From an uncultured Bacteroidota bacterium (lineage in GTDB: Bacteria; Bacteroidota; Bacteroidia; UKL13-3): 64,000 nt of DNA. The first letter of the stretch is position 1. Every line of letters starts with the position of its first letter. A program made the position numbers and the translations under genes. Positions 35,459 through 45,044 of the stretch are shown here, in pieces. The notes beneath the pieces were generated by a model, which made no database searches, had not been told where the DNA came from, and was given only the letters and a program-made list of their open reading frames with translations. The DNA is taken from contig CAINMV010000023.1 of assembly GCA_903850915.1 (NCBI GenBank), positions 1 through 64,000 of the forward strand, given 5' to 3'.

Positions 35459-38400
35459 TTAATTTAGGATCGTAACGGTCCCCTTTTTGTAATATACCCT
35501 GTCGTCCCAGCCGGTATAGGTAACAATCCAAATGAGCACTTCATCAAAAGGAGTGCGCCCTTTATAGTCGCCATTCCAATCGTTCTTTTTATTGTCGGTT
35601 TCAAAAACAAGTTGCCCCCAACGGTTATATACTTTCATGTTATATTCACGCACAAAAACAGGAACAATACCCCAAGTATCGTTAATGCCATCATTATTGC
35701 TACTAAATGCATTAGGCACCCAAAGTAATGGCGGTTGATATACATACACTGTATTCGATTGTGAGGTAGCTTTAAAATTTGAATCGTTTTGGTGCGCTAC
35801 AACATAATACCAATATCCACCCCAATCGTAATCTAAATTTTTATCAATATAGGTGCGTAAATTAGAAGGGGTAATAGTTTCATTGGTGATGAATTTTCTG
35901 TCGTCGAAGCGAAATAACTCATATCGATTAACTTCCTGATACCAGTCCTTGTATTTCGTCCAAGCCAATTGATGTTCAAATGGCACAGCGTTGCCCTTCA
36001 ATATTATATTGCAGCTCTGATTAGTAAAATGACTGATATGCCCACAAGCATCTGCTACTTTCACGTTATAGCAGTATTCATTGTTCTGCACATCAACAGC
36101 CTCATCAATAAACGTGGTATCCAAAACCGATAAAAACGACTTGTACAACACAAATGGTTGTGATTTATTTCCAATGGTTACCCTACGATATATTTGATAC
36201 GCTGCAAAATCCTTTTCTTTCGACCGCAACCATGTTACTTTAATGTTTTTGTTGTCGACAACTGTGGCCGTGTACATATAGGTAGAGTCAATAGGGATAT
36301 TAAACTCCCGAATACTACAAACATCATAAGAGGCAGTGCCTGGTTCGTTACAAATATTGTAGCCAATTATTTTGTAACATATATTTTTTACATCGTAATT
36401 AAAAGCTGCACTATCGTAGTATTCCTGAATTGCTCCTGCACGCATTGTATCTACAACCCGTGTGCCGTTGCCATCGGTTTTGTAAAGCAGATAGTATTTA
36501 AAATAACGATCAAGATTAAAAGAGTCCCAACGTAATTTTACCGTGTGATTATTCACAAAAGTCATGCACATCATTTTGGGTGGATCGGGAACTGTAGGAG
36601 GTAAAACTTTAATTTTAATGTTGGCCGTATCTGTGCGAATCGCCGGACAACCAACATCACGTACAATTACTTGAATATAAAACGAATCATTTTTGTGGCT
36701 ACACCCAGGGAAGTATTTAAATTGTGCCAAACTACTTCCGACTCCAGCTACCGTGGCATTTCCTGAAATTGGAGACATTGATTTGCCTGAAGGAGATTTG
36801 GCAACACTGAAGGTCGTATAAATGGAATCATCAAAATCAGGATCAAACGTTTTATAATTAAATTTTAAAGTATCTAAAAAGTTAACCGTGTAAGAGGAGT
36901 CTTCAACGATTGGAGCGCGATTTAAATTCTCAAAATCAATTTTAAATAATGCATTATTACAATTGGTAGAGCGGTTGGTTCTACTCCACGCCCCGGGTGT
37001 TGTTGGAAACTGCGATTGTCCGCCGCATCCGCCACATACAGATTGATAAATGATGCCCTCCCGATCAAAACGACTGGTACCGCCATCGTCGTGTTCATCT
37101 ATGCCATCACCACCAAAGTATGTGGCAAAAAGTAAAGTGTTGATATCCTTTGAAAAAATGGCAATATAAAAATCGCTTCCATCGGTAGTTTTTTGAAATG
37201 CATCGTTAGTTAGTGGCATTCCTTTAACATTGCCACCTGGCCCTCCCAAGCTCCCTTGGTTGTCGGCACCACCCCAACCGCTAATAAAAACATGATTACA
37301 CTTGTCAACTAAAAAAGCGGAAAGTGACATTTTTGCACTTCTAGCATTGCCAAATGACATGCTACGTTTCAAGGAATTTAAACTATTGTCGAAAACCTGA
37401 ATAAACTGATTGGTATTTGGCTGGTTGTAAATTGTAGAAGGTATAATAGGGACAGATCCATCGGTTTGACCCGCAACATAAACATTTCCTGTAGAGTCTG
37501 TTTGCACAAAATAAGTTTCATCAAAGGTGCTTGTACCCACATAGGTTGAGTTAATTAGGCTGCCAGTGGTACTATTTAACTTAAGCAGAAAACCATCGGC
37601 TCGCCCTCCATAATAACTACCGCGATTACCATTTACATTAAACGACAAACCATAACTATCAGTGCCACCAACCACAAAGAGATTATTATTTCTATCGAAA
37701 CAAATGCCGTAGGCAGCATCATGTATATTTCCTCCTACATAGGTACTCCAAAGCACTTGATTAAGCGTTGAATTCAACTTAAAGATACAACCGTCTTGTA
37801 AACCCCCGCCAAAGGCTGGCTGAAATCCATTTACAATTGGAAATCCAGTACTTGATTCGGTGCATGAAGCAAAATAAACATTGTCGTTCCCATCTACGTT
37901 TATCTCACCTCTAAAAATGTCTCCATAATTGTAGTAAATTTTACTTGGGTTATTTATAAATCCATTGTCGATATTCCCATTTAGTCCATCCCGTTGCGGG
38001 CCACCTATAAAAGTACTCGCCAGCAATATTTTGCCATCAGAACTTAATTTTACAACATAGATATCCGACATCCCACCAAGTGTGGTACTGAAGCCATTTG
38101 AAACCACAGGGAAATCGGTGCTCCAGGTGGTTCCCAAAATTAGCAACTCTCCTTTACTATTTACCACCATGCTATGTGGCTGCTCATTATGATGACCACC
38201 TAAATACGTGCAAAAAAGCAATTGCGTTCCATCGCTACTATATTTTAATATACCTGCATCACGAGCCAATTCCCCAACCGAGCCATTAACGTCGATGCCG
38301 TTTTTAAAAAACTTTTGTACAGCCCCTAAAGTTACTGGAAATCCAAAATCATATACCGTACCTCCGCTATATCCATTACCTGAATTATCATAGGTGCCCG

Positions 38401-39145
38401 TGAAACCCCAATTGTCGGCTAAACTACCTGAGAAAGTGCTAAATACAACCTTGGGGTCGATTATAAGATCCTTGGATTTATTGTACTGGCTAATATTAAA
38501 AGATACTTTTTGTTTTTGAAGGATAAATTTACTGGACACCACAACCCCTTCTTGAAATGAAATTGGGGCATCTTCATGGATAACGCCAAGGGAGGTAGGG
38601 ATTTCAAGGGAGCCATGATTAATATCCAACACATCTACACCTTCGTAACGTAATTGAATAGAAGCAATATTACCTCCAGGATGTACAATAAAATTATATT
38701 TTAAAAACCTTCCTTCAGTGCTAAAAATCTCTAAATCGATGTTTGGATATACATTGATTAACTTGATTTTATGGGCGCCATAAACCCCTGCAGCCCACAA
38801 AGAAGGATTGTTCCCTATAAAATAATTATAGTATTCTTTAGTAGGCTCGAACGTTTCGGAAACATTCCAGTCGCTTGCACCTTCAAACCATACTTTAAAG
38901 GAATGAATTTTAACCGTTGTTTGAGGATCGCGTGTAGCGTGATATTTTTCAAATGCAGCTGCCTCATAAAAAGAATATGTGAGGCCGGTTTTCTCTACAA
39001 ACATTACCCCTCCTGGAATAGCCGCTTTGAAGAGTACATTAGACTCGTATTGCCCCTGATTCGGAATGAAAGTTACCGACTGGGACATAGACGCTATGCT
39101 CAACAGAAAAAGAAATAGAAATAGCACCTTTTTTATTTTAAGCAT
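35459..39145 (-). CDS. T9SS type B cargo protein with DUF7948-like and SBBP-type repeats
   Basis: Exported protein of about 1228 residues. The signal peptide starts at the ATG at 39145 (LKIKKVLFLFLFLLSIAS); the longer open frame from 39160 is rejected because that TTG lies in a TATTTTTG box. After FIPNQGQYESNVLFKA comes a DUF7948-like N-terminal domain, then SBBP-type propeller repeats with Gly-Gly-Asp and a DxxGNxYVAG pattern (about 240-720), a cadherin-like/Ig region, fibronectin-type modules (about 830-1130), and a type B sorting domain with WVPNAFSSNNDGINDTWG and VYNRWGQLVFET. The ligand is unknown. Confidence 0.88.
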   Translation of the reverse strand: MLKIKKVLFLFLFLLSIASMSQSVTFIPNQGQYESNVLFKAAIPGGVMFVEKTGLTYSFYEAAAFEKYHATRDPQTTVKIHSFKVWFEGASDWNVSETFEPTKEYYNYFIGNNPSLWAAGVYGAHKIKLINVYPNIDLEIFSTEGRFLKYNFIVHPGGNIASIQLRYEGVDVLDINHGSLEIPTSLGVIHEDAPISFQEGVVVSSKFILQKQKVSFNISQYNKSKDLIIDPKVVFSTFSGSLADNWGFTGTYDNSGNGYSGGTVYDFGFPVTLGAVQKFFKNGIDVNGSVGELARDAGILKYSSDGTQLLFCTYLGGHHNEQPHSMVVNSKGELLILGTTWSTDFPVVSNGFSTTLGGMSDIYVVKLSSDGKILLASTFIGGPQRDGLNGNIDNGFINNPSKIYYNYGDIFRGEINVDGNDNVYFASCTESSTGFPIVNGFQPAFGGGLQDGCIFKLNSTLNQVLWSTYVGGNIHDAAYGICFDRNNNLFVVGGTDSYGLSFNVNGNRGSYYGGRADGFLLKLNSTTGSLINSTYVGTSTFDETYFVQTDSTGNVYVAGQTDGSVPIIPSTIYNQPNTNQFIQVFDNSLNSLKRSMSFGNARSAKMSLSAFLVDKCNHVFISGWGGADNQGSLGGPGGNVKGMPLTNDAFQKTTDGSDFYIAIFSKDINTLLFATYFGGDGIDEHDDGGTSRFDREGIIYQSVCGGCGGQSQFPTTPGAWSRTNRSTNCNNALFKIDFENLNRAPIVEDSSYTVNFLDTLKFNYKTFDPDFDDSIYTTFSVAKSPSGKSMSPISGNATVAGVGSSLAQFKYFPGCSHKNDSFYIQVIVRDVGCPAIRTDTANIKIKVLPPTVPDPPKMMCMTFVNNHTVKLRWDSFNLDRYFKYYLLYKTDGNGTRVVDTMRAGAIQEYYDSAAFNYDVKNICYKIIGYNICNEPGTASYDVCSIREFNIPIDSTYMYTATVVDNKNIKVTWLRSKEKDFAAYQIYRRVTIGNKSQPFVLYKSFLSVLDTTFIDEAVDVQNNEYCYNVKVADACGHISHFTNQSCNIILKGNAVPFEHQLAWTKYKDWYQEVNRYELFRFDDRKFITNETITPSNLRTYIDKNLDYDWGGYWYYVVAHQNDSNFKATSQSNTVYVYQPPLLWVPNAFSSNNDGINDTWGIVPVFVREYNMKVYNRWGQLVFETDNKKNDWNGDYKGRTPFDEVLIWIVTYTGWDDRVYYKKGTVTILN

Positions 39146-39157
39146 AATTTTCCACAT

Positions 39158-39165
39158 CAAAAATA
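39158..39165 (-). promoter_or_regulatory. -7 box TATTTTTG of the SBBP-repeat gene
   Basis: TAnnTTTG match on the minus strand, ending 12 bases before the ATG at 39145. It makes the earlier in-frame TTG and ATG (39160, 39157) unlikely starts. No good -33 element. Confidence 0.45.
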
Positions 39166-39235
39166 AAGAAGTAATTTCAATTCTCCTTATCTTAGACGAA
39201 GATTTTATAAAAAAGGCAATACCCAGCGTGTAAAT

Positions 39236-39949
39236 TTAGAAATTCGGCGACATCGTGTACTTCATATAGAAGTCTTTAATCACCTTAACCGCCTCTTCTG
39301 GGGTGTCAACAATATGGAATAAGCTCAAATCAACAGCATTAATGTTGTTTTCTTCACCAAGCATTGTTGTTTTAATCCAGGTAAATAATCCTTCCCAATA
39401 CTTGGTTCCAATTAGCACGATAGGGAATTCAGCAATTTTCTCCGTTTGAATAAGCGTAAGTGCCTCAAACAATTCATCTAGTGTTCCAAAGCCTCCTGGT
39501 AGTACGATGAAGCCTTGAGCGTAACGCATGAACATCACCTTTCGAACAAAAAAGTAATCGAAAGAAATCAGTTTATCCTGATCAATATATTTATTATGAA
39601 ACTGCTCGAATGGCAAATTAATATTTAATCCAACAGAGATGCCACCATTTTCCTTAGCTCCTTTATTACCTGCCTCCATAATACCTGGGCCACCTCCAGT
39701 AATTACACCAAAACCTGCATCTGTAAGCCTTTGACCTACTTCTACCGCCATTTTGTAATACGGGTTTTCTGCGGCTGTGCGGGCACTACCAAATACAGAA
39801 ACGCATGGACCTAAGCGGCGCATCGACTCGAAGCCCTCCACAAATTCACTCATGATTTTAAATACACTCCAAGAATCAGAAAATTTACTTTCCCTCCAAT
39901 TTCTTTTTTTAAGTGCGCGTTTAATGCGCTTCTCATTTTTCTCTATCAT
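39236..39949 (-). CDS. LOG-family protein (TIGR00730, Rossmann fold)
   Basis: Cytoplasmic protein of 237 residues of the family once called lysine decarboxylase-like and now known mostly as cytokinin-activating phosphoribohydrolases acting on nucleoside monophosphates. The two family motifs are complete: VITGGGPGIMEAGNKGAKE and LPGGFGTLDELFEALTLIQT, with the catalytic Arg/Glu region between them (FVRKVMFMRYA). An N-terminal basic helix of about 40 residues precedes the fold. Real substrate in Bacteroidota is not established. Single gene, between two secreted-protein genes. Confidence 0.88.
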   Translation of the reverse strand: MIEKNEKRIKRALKKRNWRESKFSDSWSVFKIMSEFVEGFESMRRLGPCVSVFGSARTAAENPYYKMAVEVGQRLTDAGFGVITGGGPGIMEAGNKGAKENGGISVGLNINLPFEQFHNKYIDQDKLISFDYFFVRKVMFMRYAQGFIVLPGGFGTLDELFEALTLIQTEKIAEFPIVLIGTKYWEGLFTWIKTTMLGEENNINAVDLSLFHIVDTPEEAVKVIKDFYMKYTMSPNF

Positions 39950-40058
39950 AGTATTAAATTAATTCAAGAATCAAAAGTCCCTCTTTTTTATGGTACTACG
40001 AAATTTTATTTACACCCAACCTTTTGTAAAATTATCCGATAAAACAACTAATAATTAT

Positions 40059-40091
40059 AAAAAAAGCCATAAGAAACTTACGGCTTTTTTT
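40059..40091. terminator. Terminator after the Calx-beta gene
   Basis: Arms AAAAAAAGCCATAAG and CTTACGGCTTTTTTT (40059-40073, 40077-40091) pair except for one A-C mismatch, around a 3-base loop, with A and T tracts on both sides. It lies 31 bases after the stop at 40122 on the minus strand. Confidence 0.8.
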
Positions 40092-40121
40092 GTAATTATT
40101 ATGTTTATAGTTTTGAATTAC

Positions 40122-43100
40122 TTATTCGACCACTACCTTAAGACTTTTAAAGCCAAGGCTTGTTTCCACCCGCAAAAGGTAAATGCCCTTGGCAACGTCT
40201 TGAACATCTAAAGCTAAAGTATTTGTTGATGCAACTACTCTGCCATGCATATCCAATAAGGATGCTTGATAGTATGGCAAGTCAGTTTTGACATTTAAAA
40301 TCCCGTGTGTGGGATTTGGGAAAATTGAAATTAGATTGCTCTGATTTGAACTATGAATCCCATTTCCGGCACCGTCGTTATAACGAATAACTAAAGTGTG
40401 TACCGATGGCGCTGAAGCTACGGCATTGTTGGAAGGACCAAGTATGGATAAAAGCACGGACTCATCCCCTTCTGGCGTGGCATCATCAATTATTATTAAA
40501 CCTATTTTTTGTTTCGCTGTAACGGCAAATCCAGCAGGATAGTTAACTGTGGTAGAAGTGAAATTAAAATCTTGTCCATAAGTGGCACTTCCACCGGTAA
40601 AGGCTACCGTTGCTGAGGTTGCAGTACGCGCTGCCCACTGCAAGTTTACTTCAATTGAATCTAAGCCAACACTTTCTATAACGCTATCAGAAGCCGCAGC
40701 AAAAGATAATTTAGGATACACTATTTCATAATCACTTATGCTTAATGGAATGATATAATACAATGAATCCCATGGAATAGTAGCATCGTTTTGCGCAAGA
40801 ATACCACTGATATGAAACCAATATGGCGTTGGTTGAGTACTATCAATATCAGTTTGACGGAAAATTTGGGTGGTATATAATTTATTGTTTTGATCAACAA
40901 TGGTAACAGCGGCATTGCCCGCAGCCGTAGGCCATTGGGTTGTATTTAATAAATGACAGTATTGTAATGTAACATATTCGCCTTCGTTAGCCTCTGAATA
41001 GGAAGAAATAACTTTCGGAGCGATATGCGAACCAGTGCCCACTTTATAAACTGTATCTAAATTTGTAATTTGTAGTTGACCATTGGCTTGTTGTATATCG
41101 CCTTTAACCACCACGCTATCTTTATCTTGTGGCATATACCCTCCAAATGTTCCCGTTGTGCGCAATACCTGAATGCCACCTGTTCTATCATGTATAAAAA
41201 ACTGATATCCTCCTGGACGTATATTTGGACCATAGACTACGCCATGTAATTCGCATCGCACACTTGTACTATCGGCAATACCTAATCCATCATGTTTGTT
41301 AATTTGGCTAACGGTATAATAAGGCACATCGTTATCTGTGATTGTTACTGTATCGTATTCGTTAGTATAAAATACCGGATTACTTGGATTTGTTAAACGC
41401 AAAACGATAGTCTCTGTTCCTTCAACCAAATTATCGTCGGTAATAGGCAAACTATAATTAATTGTTGAAGATGTATTTGCTGGGAAGGTGATGGTATTTG
41501 AGCTTAGCAAATAATCCAAACCACTTGTAGCATTGCCACCCACTGCCGAAATTGTAATACTTGTTGCTGTTAGCGTTGGATTTGTTAATCGGACCCTTAA
41601 AGTCACATTTCCAACATTTTCCTTCACCATCTGAGTTGTAGGCGTTATGAAGGTAATAGTCGGAGTAATATCATCATTGGTAATCGTATAGGTATAGGAT
41701 GAAGCACCTAAAACAGCACCATTGGTAGCGTTAGTTAAGGTGAAAATGATGGTTTCATCTGCCTCTGAAATTGCATCGTTGATAATGGCAAGTGGCACAT
41801 TGATAATTGTTGTAGAATTGGCAGGAAATGTTAACGTTTGATTTGAAAAGGTAAAGTCACTACCCAAGGTAGCAGTGCCACCACTTACAGCAATATTAAC
41901 GGATGTTACATTTGTATTTGGGAATTGAATAGATACCGGAATATTAACTGAAGTGGTAGATTCATATCCAGAACCTGATGCTGTATTAAACCCAACATAT
42001 GGTGCGTCGTCATCAATAATTATGAGCGTATCAAAGGCAGGCGAACCAGCAGTTGCGCTGTTGGTAAGATTTGACAACCCGAAAATCACAGTCTCTGGGG
42101 CTTCCGGTGATCCATCATTTGTTATATTTAAGGTTACCGATTTTGGTGTAGTTGAATTGGCGGGAAATATAATTGTTTGCGTGGTAAAGGAATAGTCACT
42201 TCCTGAAGTCGCTGATCCACTTTTATAAATTATATCAACAGATGTCGAATTCGAGCTTGGAAACTTAAGTCCGACACTTATTGTAGCGATACCAGCATTT
42301 TCAGCGATGGTATGTGTGGAGTTAATAAAATAAATTTTTGGAGGAACATTTACCAATGGAGCATCATCGGCAGCAATCGACAAAGCATTTAATCCCGAAG
42401 ATGCATTCACGGTATTAACTGAACCCATATCCCAAATTCCATCCGCATCAGTATTAGCCCAAGCAATTAAACCATCAGAAAGATTCCTCCTTTCAATTCG
42501 AGTTAAACCAGTACTAAGGTTGTTTGGGATGAAAGACCCCCAAGTTGCAGCAATGGTATCAACAAAGTTTCTATAATATGCAGGATATGATGTAGCATTA
42601 GGAGAACCAGCGGCTCCATTTCCAGATTTGAAATTCAAGCCATCTGTTTCAAGCCAAGAGCCTGTGAGTGGTCGACCTGTTCCAGCAACATTATCATAAA
42701 GAAAAACAATATCCTTGGCTGGCGCCAAACTAGTGCTATATACTCCTGTAGAATTGCTCGTATTATTGCCGAGTGCTATTATTTGAATAGAATCGGCTAC
42801 TGTTAATACTGTTGGAGCTCCTCCACCAGTAGCAAGTTGAAGGAAAATACGTGCATGAACATAATTGCCTGCATTAAAACGTGCATTATTACCACGTGTT
42901 GGCTCGAAGGCAAACCAATTTGTAACCTCGCCTAATGCATTGGTGCGCATGGTATCTGAACCAGCGCCTGGCCCTCCAAAAGCTGGATTGGTTGAATATG
43001 TAAAGTTGCCCGTTGGCTTTATAAAAACAGCACTTCCACCTGCCGCATTTACTCCGTCGATGGCGGCACTTGCAGCACGGGAATAAAAGCGATAAAGTGT

Positions 43101-43271
43101 GTTGGCTGTTAGACCTGTTATTTTTGCTCTAAATACGTAGGGTAGCCTTGCTCCTGTTGTGCTATCTGTGCAATATTGAGGATATACAATCGGTGTTACG
43201 GCTATTTGTGCTTCTATTACAGAAGATGATAGAATTAGAAAAAAAGTTAAAAAGAGAAATAAATTCTTCAT
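40122..43271 (-). CDS. Calx-beta repeat protein with T9SS type A sorting domain
   Basis: Secreted protein of 1049 residues. Signal peptide about 1-21 (ending IEAQ). Residues about 22-300 form an unassigned N-terminal region. At about 310-660 are three Calx-beta-type modules, recognisable by GSATSGSDYSF, ITFPANST and DGSPEAPETVIF or variants. A DUF5689-like OB-fold domain follows (about 665-850; GGYQFFIHDRTGGIQVL), then a fourth Calx-beta module, and the sorting domain SIFPNPTHGILNV ... AKGIYLLRVET. Calx-beta domains bind calcium in other proteins. The OB-fold domain resembles those in secreted nuclease-associated proteins, but no nuclease domain is present. Confidence 0.88.
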   Translation of the reverse strand: MKNLFLFLTFFLILSSSVIEAQIAVTPIVYPQYCTDSTTGARLPYVFRAKITGLTANTLYRFYSRAASAAIDGVNAAGGSAVFIKPTGNFTYSTNPAFGGPGAGSDTMRTNALGEVTNWFAFEPTRGNNARFNAGNYVHARIFLQLATGGGAPTVLTVADSIQIIALGNNTSNSTGVYSTSLAPAKDIVFLYDNVAGTGRPLTGSWLETDGLNFKSGNGAAGSPNATSYPAYYRNFVDTIAATWGSFIPNNLSTGLTRIERRNLSDGLIAWANTDADGIWDMGSVNTVNASSGLNALSIAADDAPLVNVPPKIYFINSTHTIAENAGIATISVGLKFPSSNSTSVDIIYKSGSATSGSDYSFTTQTIIFPANSTTPKSVTLNITNDGSPEAPETVIFGLSNLTNSATAGSPAFDTLIIIDDDAPYVGFNTASGSGYESTTSVNIPVSIQFPNTNVTSVNIAVSGGTATLGSDFTFSNQTLTFPANSTTIINVPLAIINDAISEADETIIFTLTNATNGAVLGASSYTYTITNDDITPTITFITPTTQMVKENVGNVTLRVRLTNPTLTATSITISAVGGNATSGLDYLLSSNTITFPANTSSTINYSLPITDDNLVEGTETIVLRLTNPSNPVFYTNEYDTVTITDNDVPYYTVSQINKHDGLGIADSTSVRCELHGVVYGPNIRPGGYQFFIHDRTGGIQVLRTTGTFGGYMPQDKDSVVVKGDIQQANGQLQITNLDTVYKVGTGSHIAPKVISSYSEANEGEYVTLQYCHLLNTTQWPTAAGNAAVTIVDQNNKLYTTQIFRQTDIDSTQPTPYWFHISGILAQNDATIPWDSLYYIIPLSISDYEIVYPKLSFAAASDSVIESVGLDSIEVNLQWAARTATSATVAFTGGSATYGQDFNFTSTTVNYPAGFAVTAKQKIGLIIIDDATPEGDESVLLSILGPSNNAVASAPSVHTLVIRYNDGAGNGIHSSNQSNLISIFPNPTHGILNVKTDLPYYQASLLDMHGRVVASTNTLALDVQDVAKGIYLLRVETSLGFKSLKVVVE

Positions 43272-43304
43272 AAAAAATAAATTGTTTGAAATGAAAATAT
43301 TTGT

Positions 43305-43312
43305 CGAAAATA
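43305..43312 (-). promoter_or_regulatory. Possible -7 box TATTTTCG of the Calx-beta gene
   Basis: TAnnTTCG variant on the minus strand, 33 bases before the ATG at 43271, with a TTG 16 bases upstream. Moderate match only. Confidence 0.35.
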
Positions 43313-43350
43313 ACGATTATAGTTGCAACAAATAATGATATTAACTAATA

Positions 43351-43397
43351 TTTAGCAAAAAAAAACGAGCTTTTTAGAGCTCGCTTTTTTTGCTAAA
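43351..43397 (-). terminator. Intrinsic terminator of the DUF1800-DUF1501 operon
   Basis: On the minus strand the stem GCGAGCT/AGCTCGT with a 6-base loop is followed by nine T. Outer bases TTTAGC and GCTAAA also pair, extending the hairpin. It lies 17 bases after the DUF1501 gene stop at 43414. Confidence 0.88.
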
Positions 43398-43413
43398 TAG
43401 ATACCATTGTTTT

Positions 43414-45003
43414 TTAGCGCACGATTGCCATACTTCGAACTTGTTGATTAAATCCATTCTGAAGTCGTGCATAATAGTTTCCAGGAGCAAAGCCCGTGGC
43501 ATCAAACCACACATTGTAGGTTCCTGCTTGATATTCTGTATCGACAAGAGTTGCTATTATTCTTCCCATAGTATCAAAGATCTGAACCATTGTATGTCCA
43601 CCTTCTGTGGTAAAAGTAATGGTAGTACTTGAAACAAAAGGATTTGGATAATTCGAGATAATATTAATACCCGCCTTTTGGTTGGCCTCATGAATACCAG
43701 TAGGCATACACGATGCACTTGATTGAATAAGTCCTAAATCTTGGAAATTCTTTAACATAATCGTATTTAAATCGTGAGGTGCTACACACAACCAATGTTG
43801 CAGCAAAGTAGCATAAATTGATCTAAAATCATATTGCATTGGAACATTATCGTTCACCGAAACAGTAGCGCTAATTGTTGGATTAACACCAACAAGTTTA
43901 CCACCATCAACTTTATTGCCGAAAACAAATACAGGAGCTGCTGAACCGTGATCGGTACCACCTGAAGCATTTGATTTGATTCGACGACCAAACTCTGAAA
44001 ATGTCATCCCTACAACACGATCGCCAATTCCTAGTCCCTGGCAGTCATCGGTGAAAGCTTTAATGGCATCACTAAGCTGTAGCATTAAGTTAGCATGATA
44101 ACCTTTAGACGAATCGGTAGGATCCACCTGAGCCGAATGGGTATCGAAGCCGCCAATAGTTACAATATACAAACGGGTTTTGAGGCCCCCTTTAATAAGT
44201 TGTGCAACTATCTTCAATTGACTTGCTAATCCGTTTCCTGTTGGATACGCTCCTTGAGTGGTTACATTAGATGCTGCTGCCTTTATTCCACTTAAGTATA
44301 AGGAGGTTTGCTTTGCAACGGTGCGTATGTAGGCCAGCTCTTTCCCAGCAGGTGTGGCAGGCTCAGGATCTTGCACATTATTTACGATATTGTAAAAACT
44401 TTGCGGGTTGCTGATGGCCATACCCATGTTTACCGCAGGACCCATAAAAGCTGGCGTTACAGACGATCCAATCTGAATTGCTAGTGGATCAGGCATTGTA
44501 ACATTAGGATAACCCACAGGAAAATTTGGATATTCTGTTCCCAGATAACGACCTAACCAACCAGTATTTAGCGTTTGGCTAGAATCAGAGGCCGTATTCC
44601 AAATATCGGTAGCTCTAAAATGGGAAAAACTTGGCGAAGGATAACTAACACCTTGTACAATTTTGAGTTTACCATTGTTATACATGCTCTGCAAACCACC
44701 CATCGATGGATGTAACCCCGTAGCATTAGTGCCATTTAATTTAAGAACCTGGCTTGATGGTATCAAGATATTACTTCTGGCATTTGCCAAATTAGCATAT
44801 TGATCCAATGGGATGACCATGTTCAAACCATCGTTACCACCACTCATTTGCACCATTACAACTACGTGGTCGGTATTTGCTGTAGCAGCAGTTAAGGCAT
44901 CTAAAAAAGGAGATGCGCCAAATGCCTTCACCGAAAAGCCATTTAAAAGAGCGGGTGCTGCAATAACTGGAGCTGCGTTGCGTATAAAATCTCTACGTTT
45001 CAT
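43414..45003 (-). CDS. DUF1501 protein with Tat-like N-terminus and T9SS type A sorting domain
   Basis: Exported protein of 529 residues of the DUF1501 family (sulfatase-like alkaline phosphatase superfamily fold). The N-terminus KRRDFIRNAAPVIAAPALL has twin arginines followed by Phe-Ile and a weakly hydrophobic Ala-rich core, as in Tat signals. DUF1501 features include VVMVQMSGGNDGLNMVIP, SHFRATDIW, GGFDTHSAQ and TFSEFGRRIKSN. A type A sorting domain closes the protein (NYPNPFVSSTTITF ... GNYYARL). It is encoded 41 bases after a DUF1800 gene, the usual partner. Function is unproven for both families. Confidence 0.9.
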   Translation of the reverse strand: MKRRDFIRNAAPVIAAPALLNGFSVKAFGASPFLDALTAATANTDHVVVMVQMSGGNDGLNMVIPLDQYANLANARSNILIPSSQVLKLNGTNATGLHPSMGGLQSMYNNGKLKIVQGVSYPSPSFSHFRATDIWNTASDSSQTLNTGWLGRYLGTEYPNFPVGYPNVTMPDPLAIQIGSSVTPAFMGPAVNMGMAISNPQSFYNIVNNVQDPEPATPAGKELAYIRTVAKQTSLYLSGIKAAASNVTTQGAYPTGNGLASQLKIVAQLIKGGLKTRLYIVTIGGFDTHSAQVDPTDSSKGYHANLMLQLSDAIKAFTDDCQGLGIGDRVVGMTFSEFGRRIKSNASGGTDHGSAAPVFVFGNKVDGGKLVGVNPTISATVSVNDNVPMQYDFRSIYATLLQHWLCVAPHDLNTIMLKNFQDLGLIQSSASCMPTGIHEANQKAGINIISNYPNPFVSSTTITFTTEGGHTMVQIFDTMGRIIATLVDTEYQAGTYNVWFDATGFAPGNYYARLQNGFNQQVRSMAIVR

Positions 45004-45044
45004 GATAGATATATTTTTTTGTTTGAATGTTATTAATGTTTGAG

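Noticed and set aside
36194..36535. 113-residue plus-strand frame inside the SBBP-repeat cargo gene
   Set aside because: Antisense shadow of a long conserved coding region, no family match seen.
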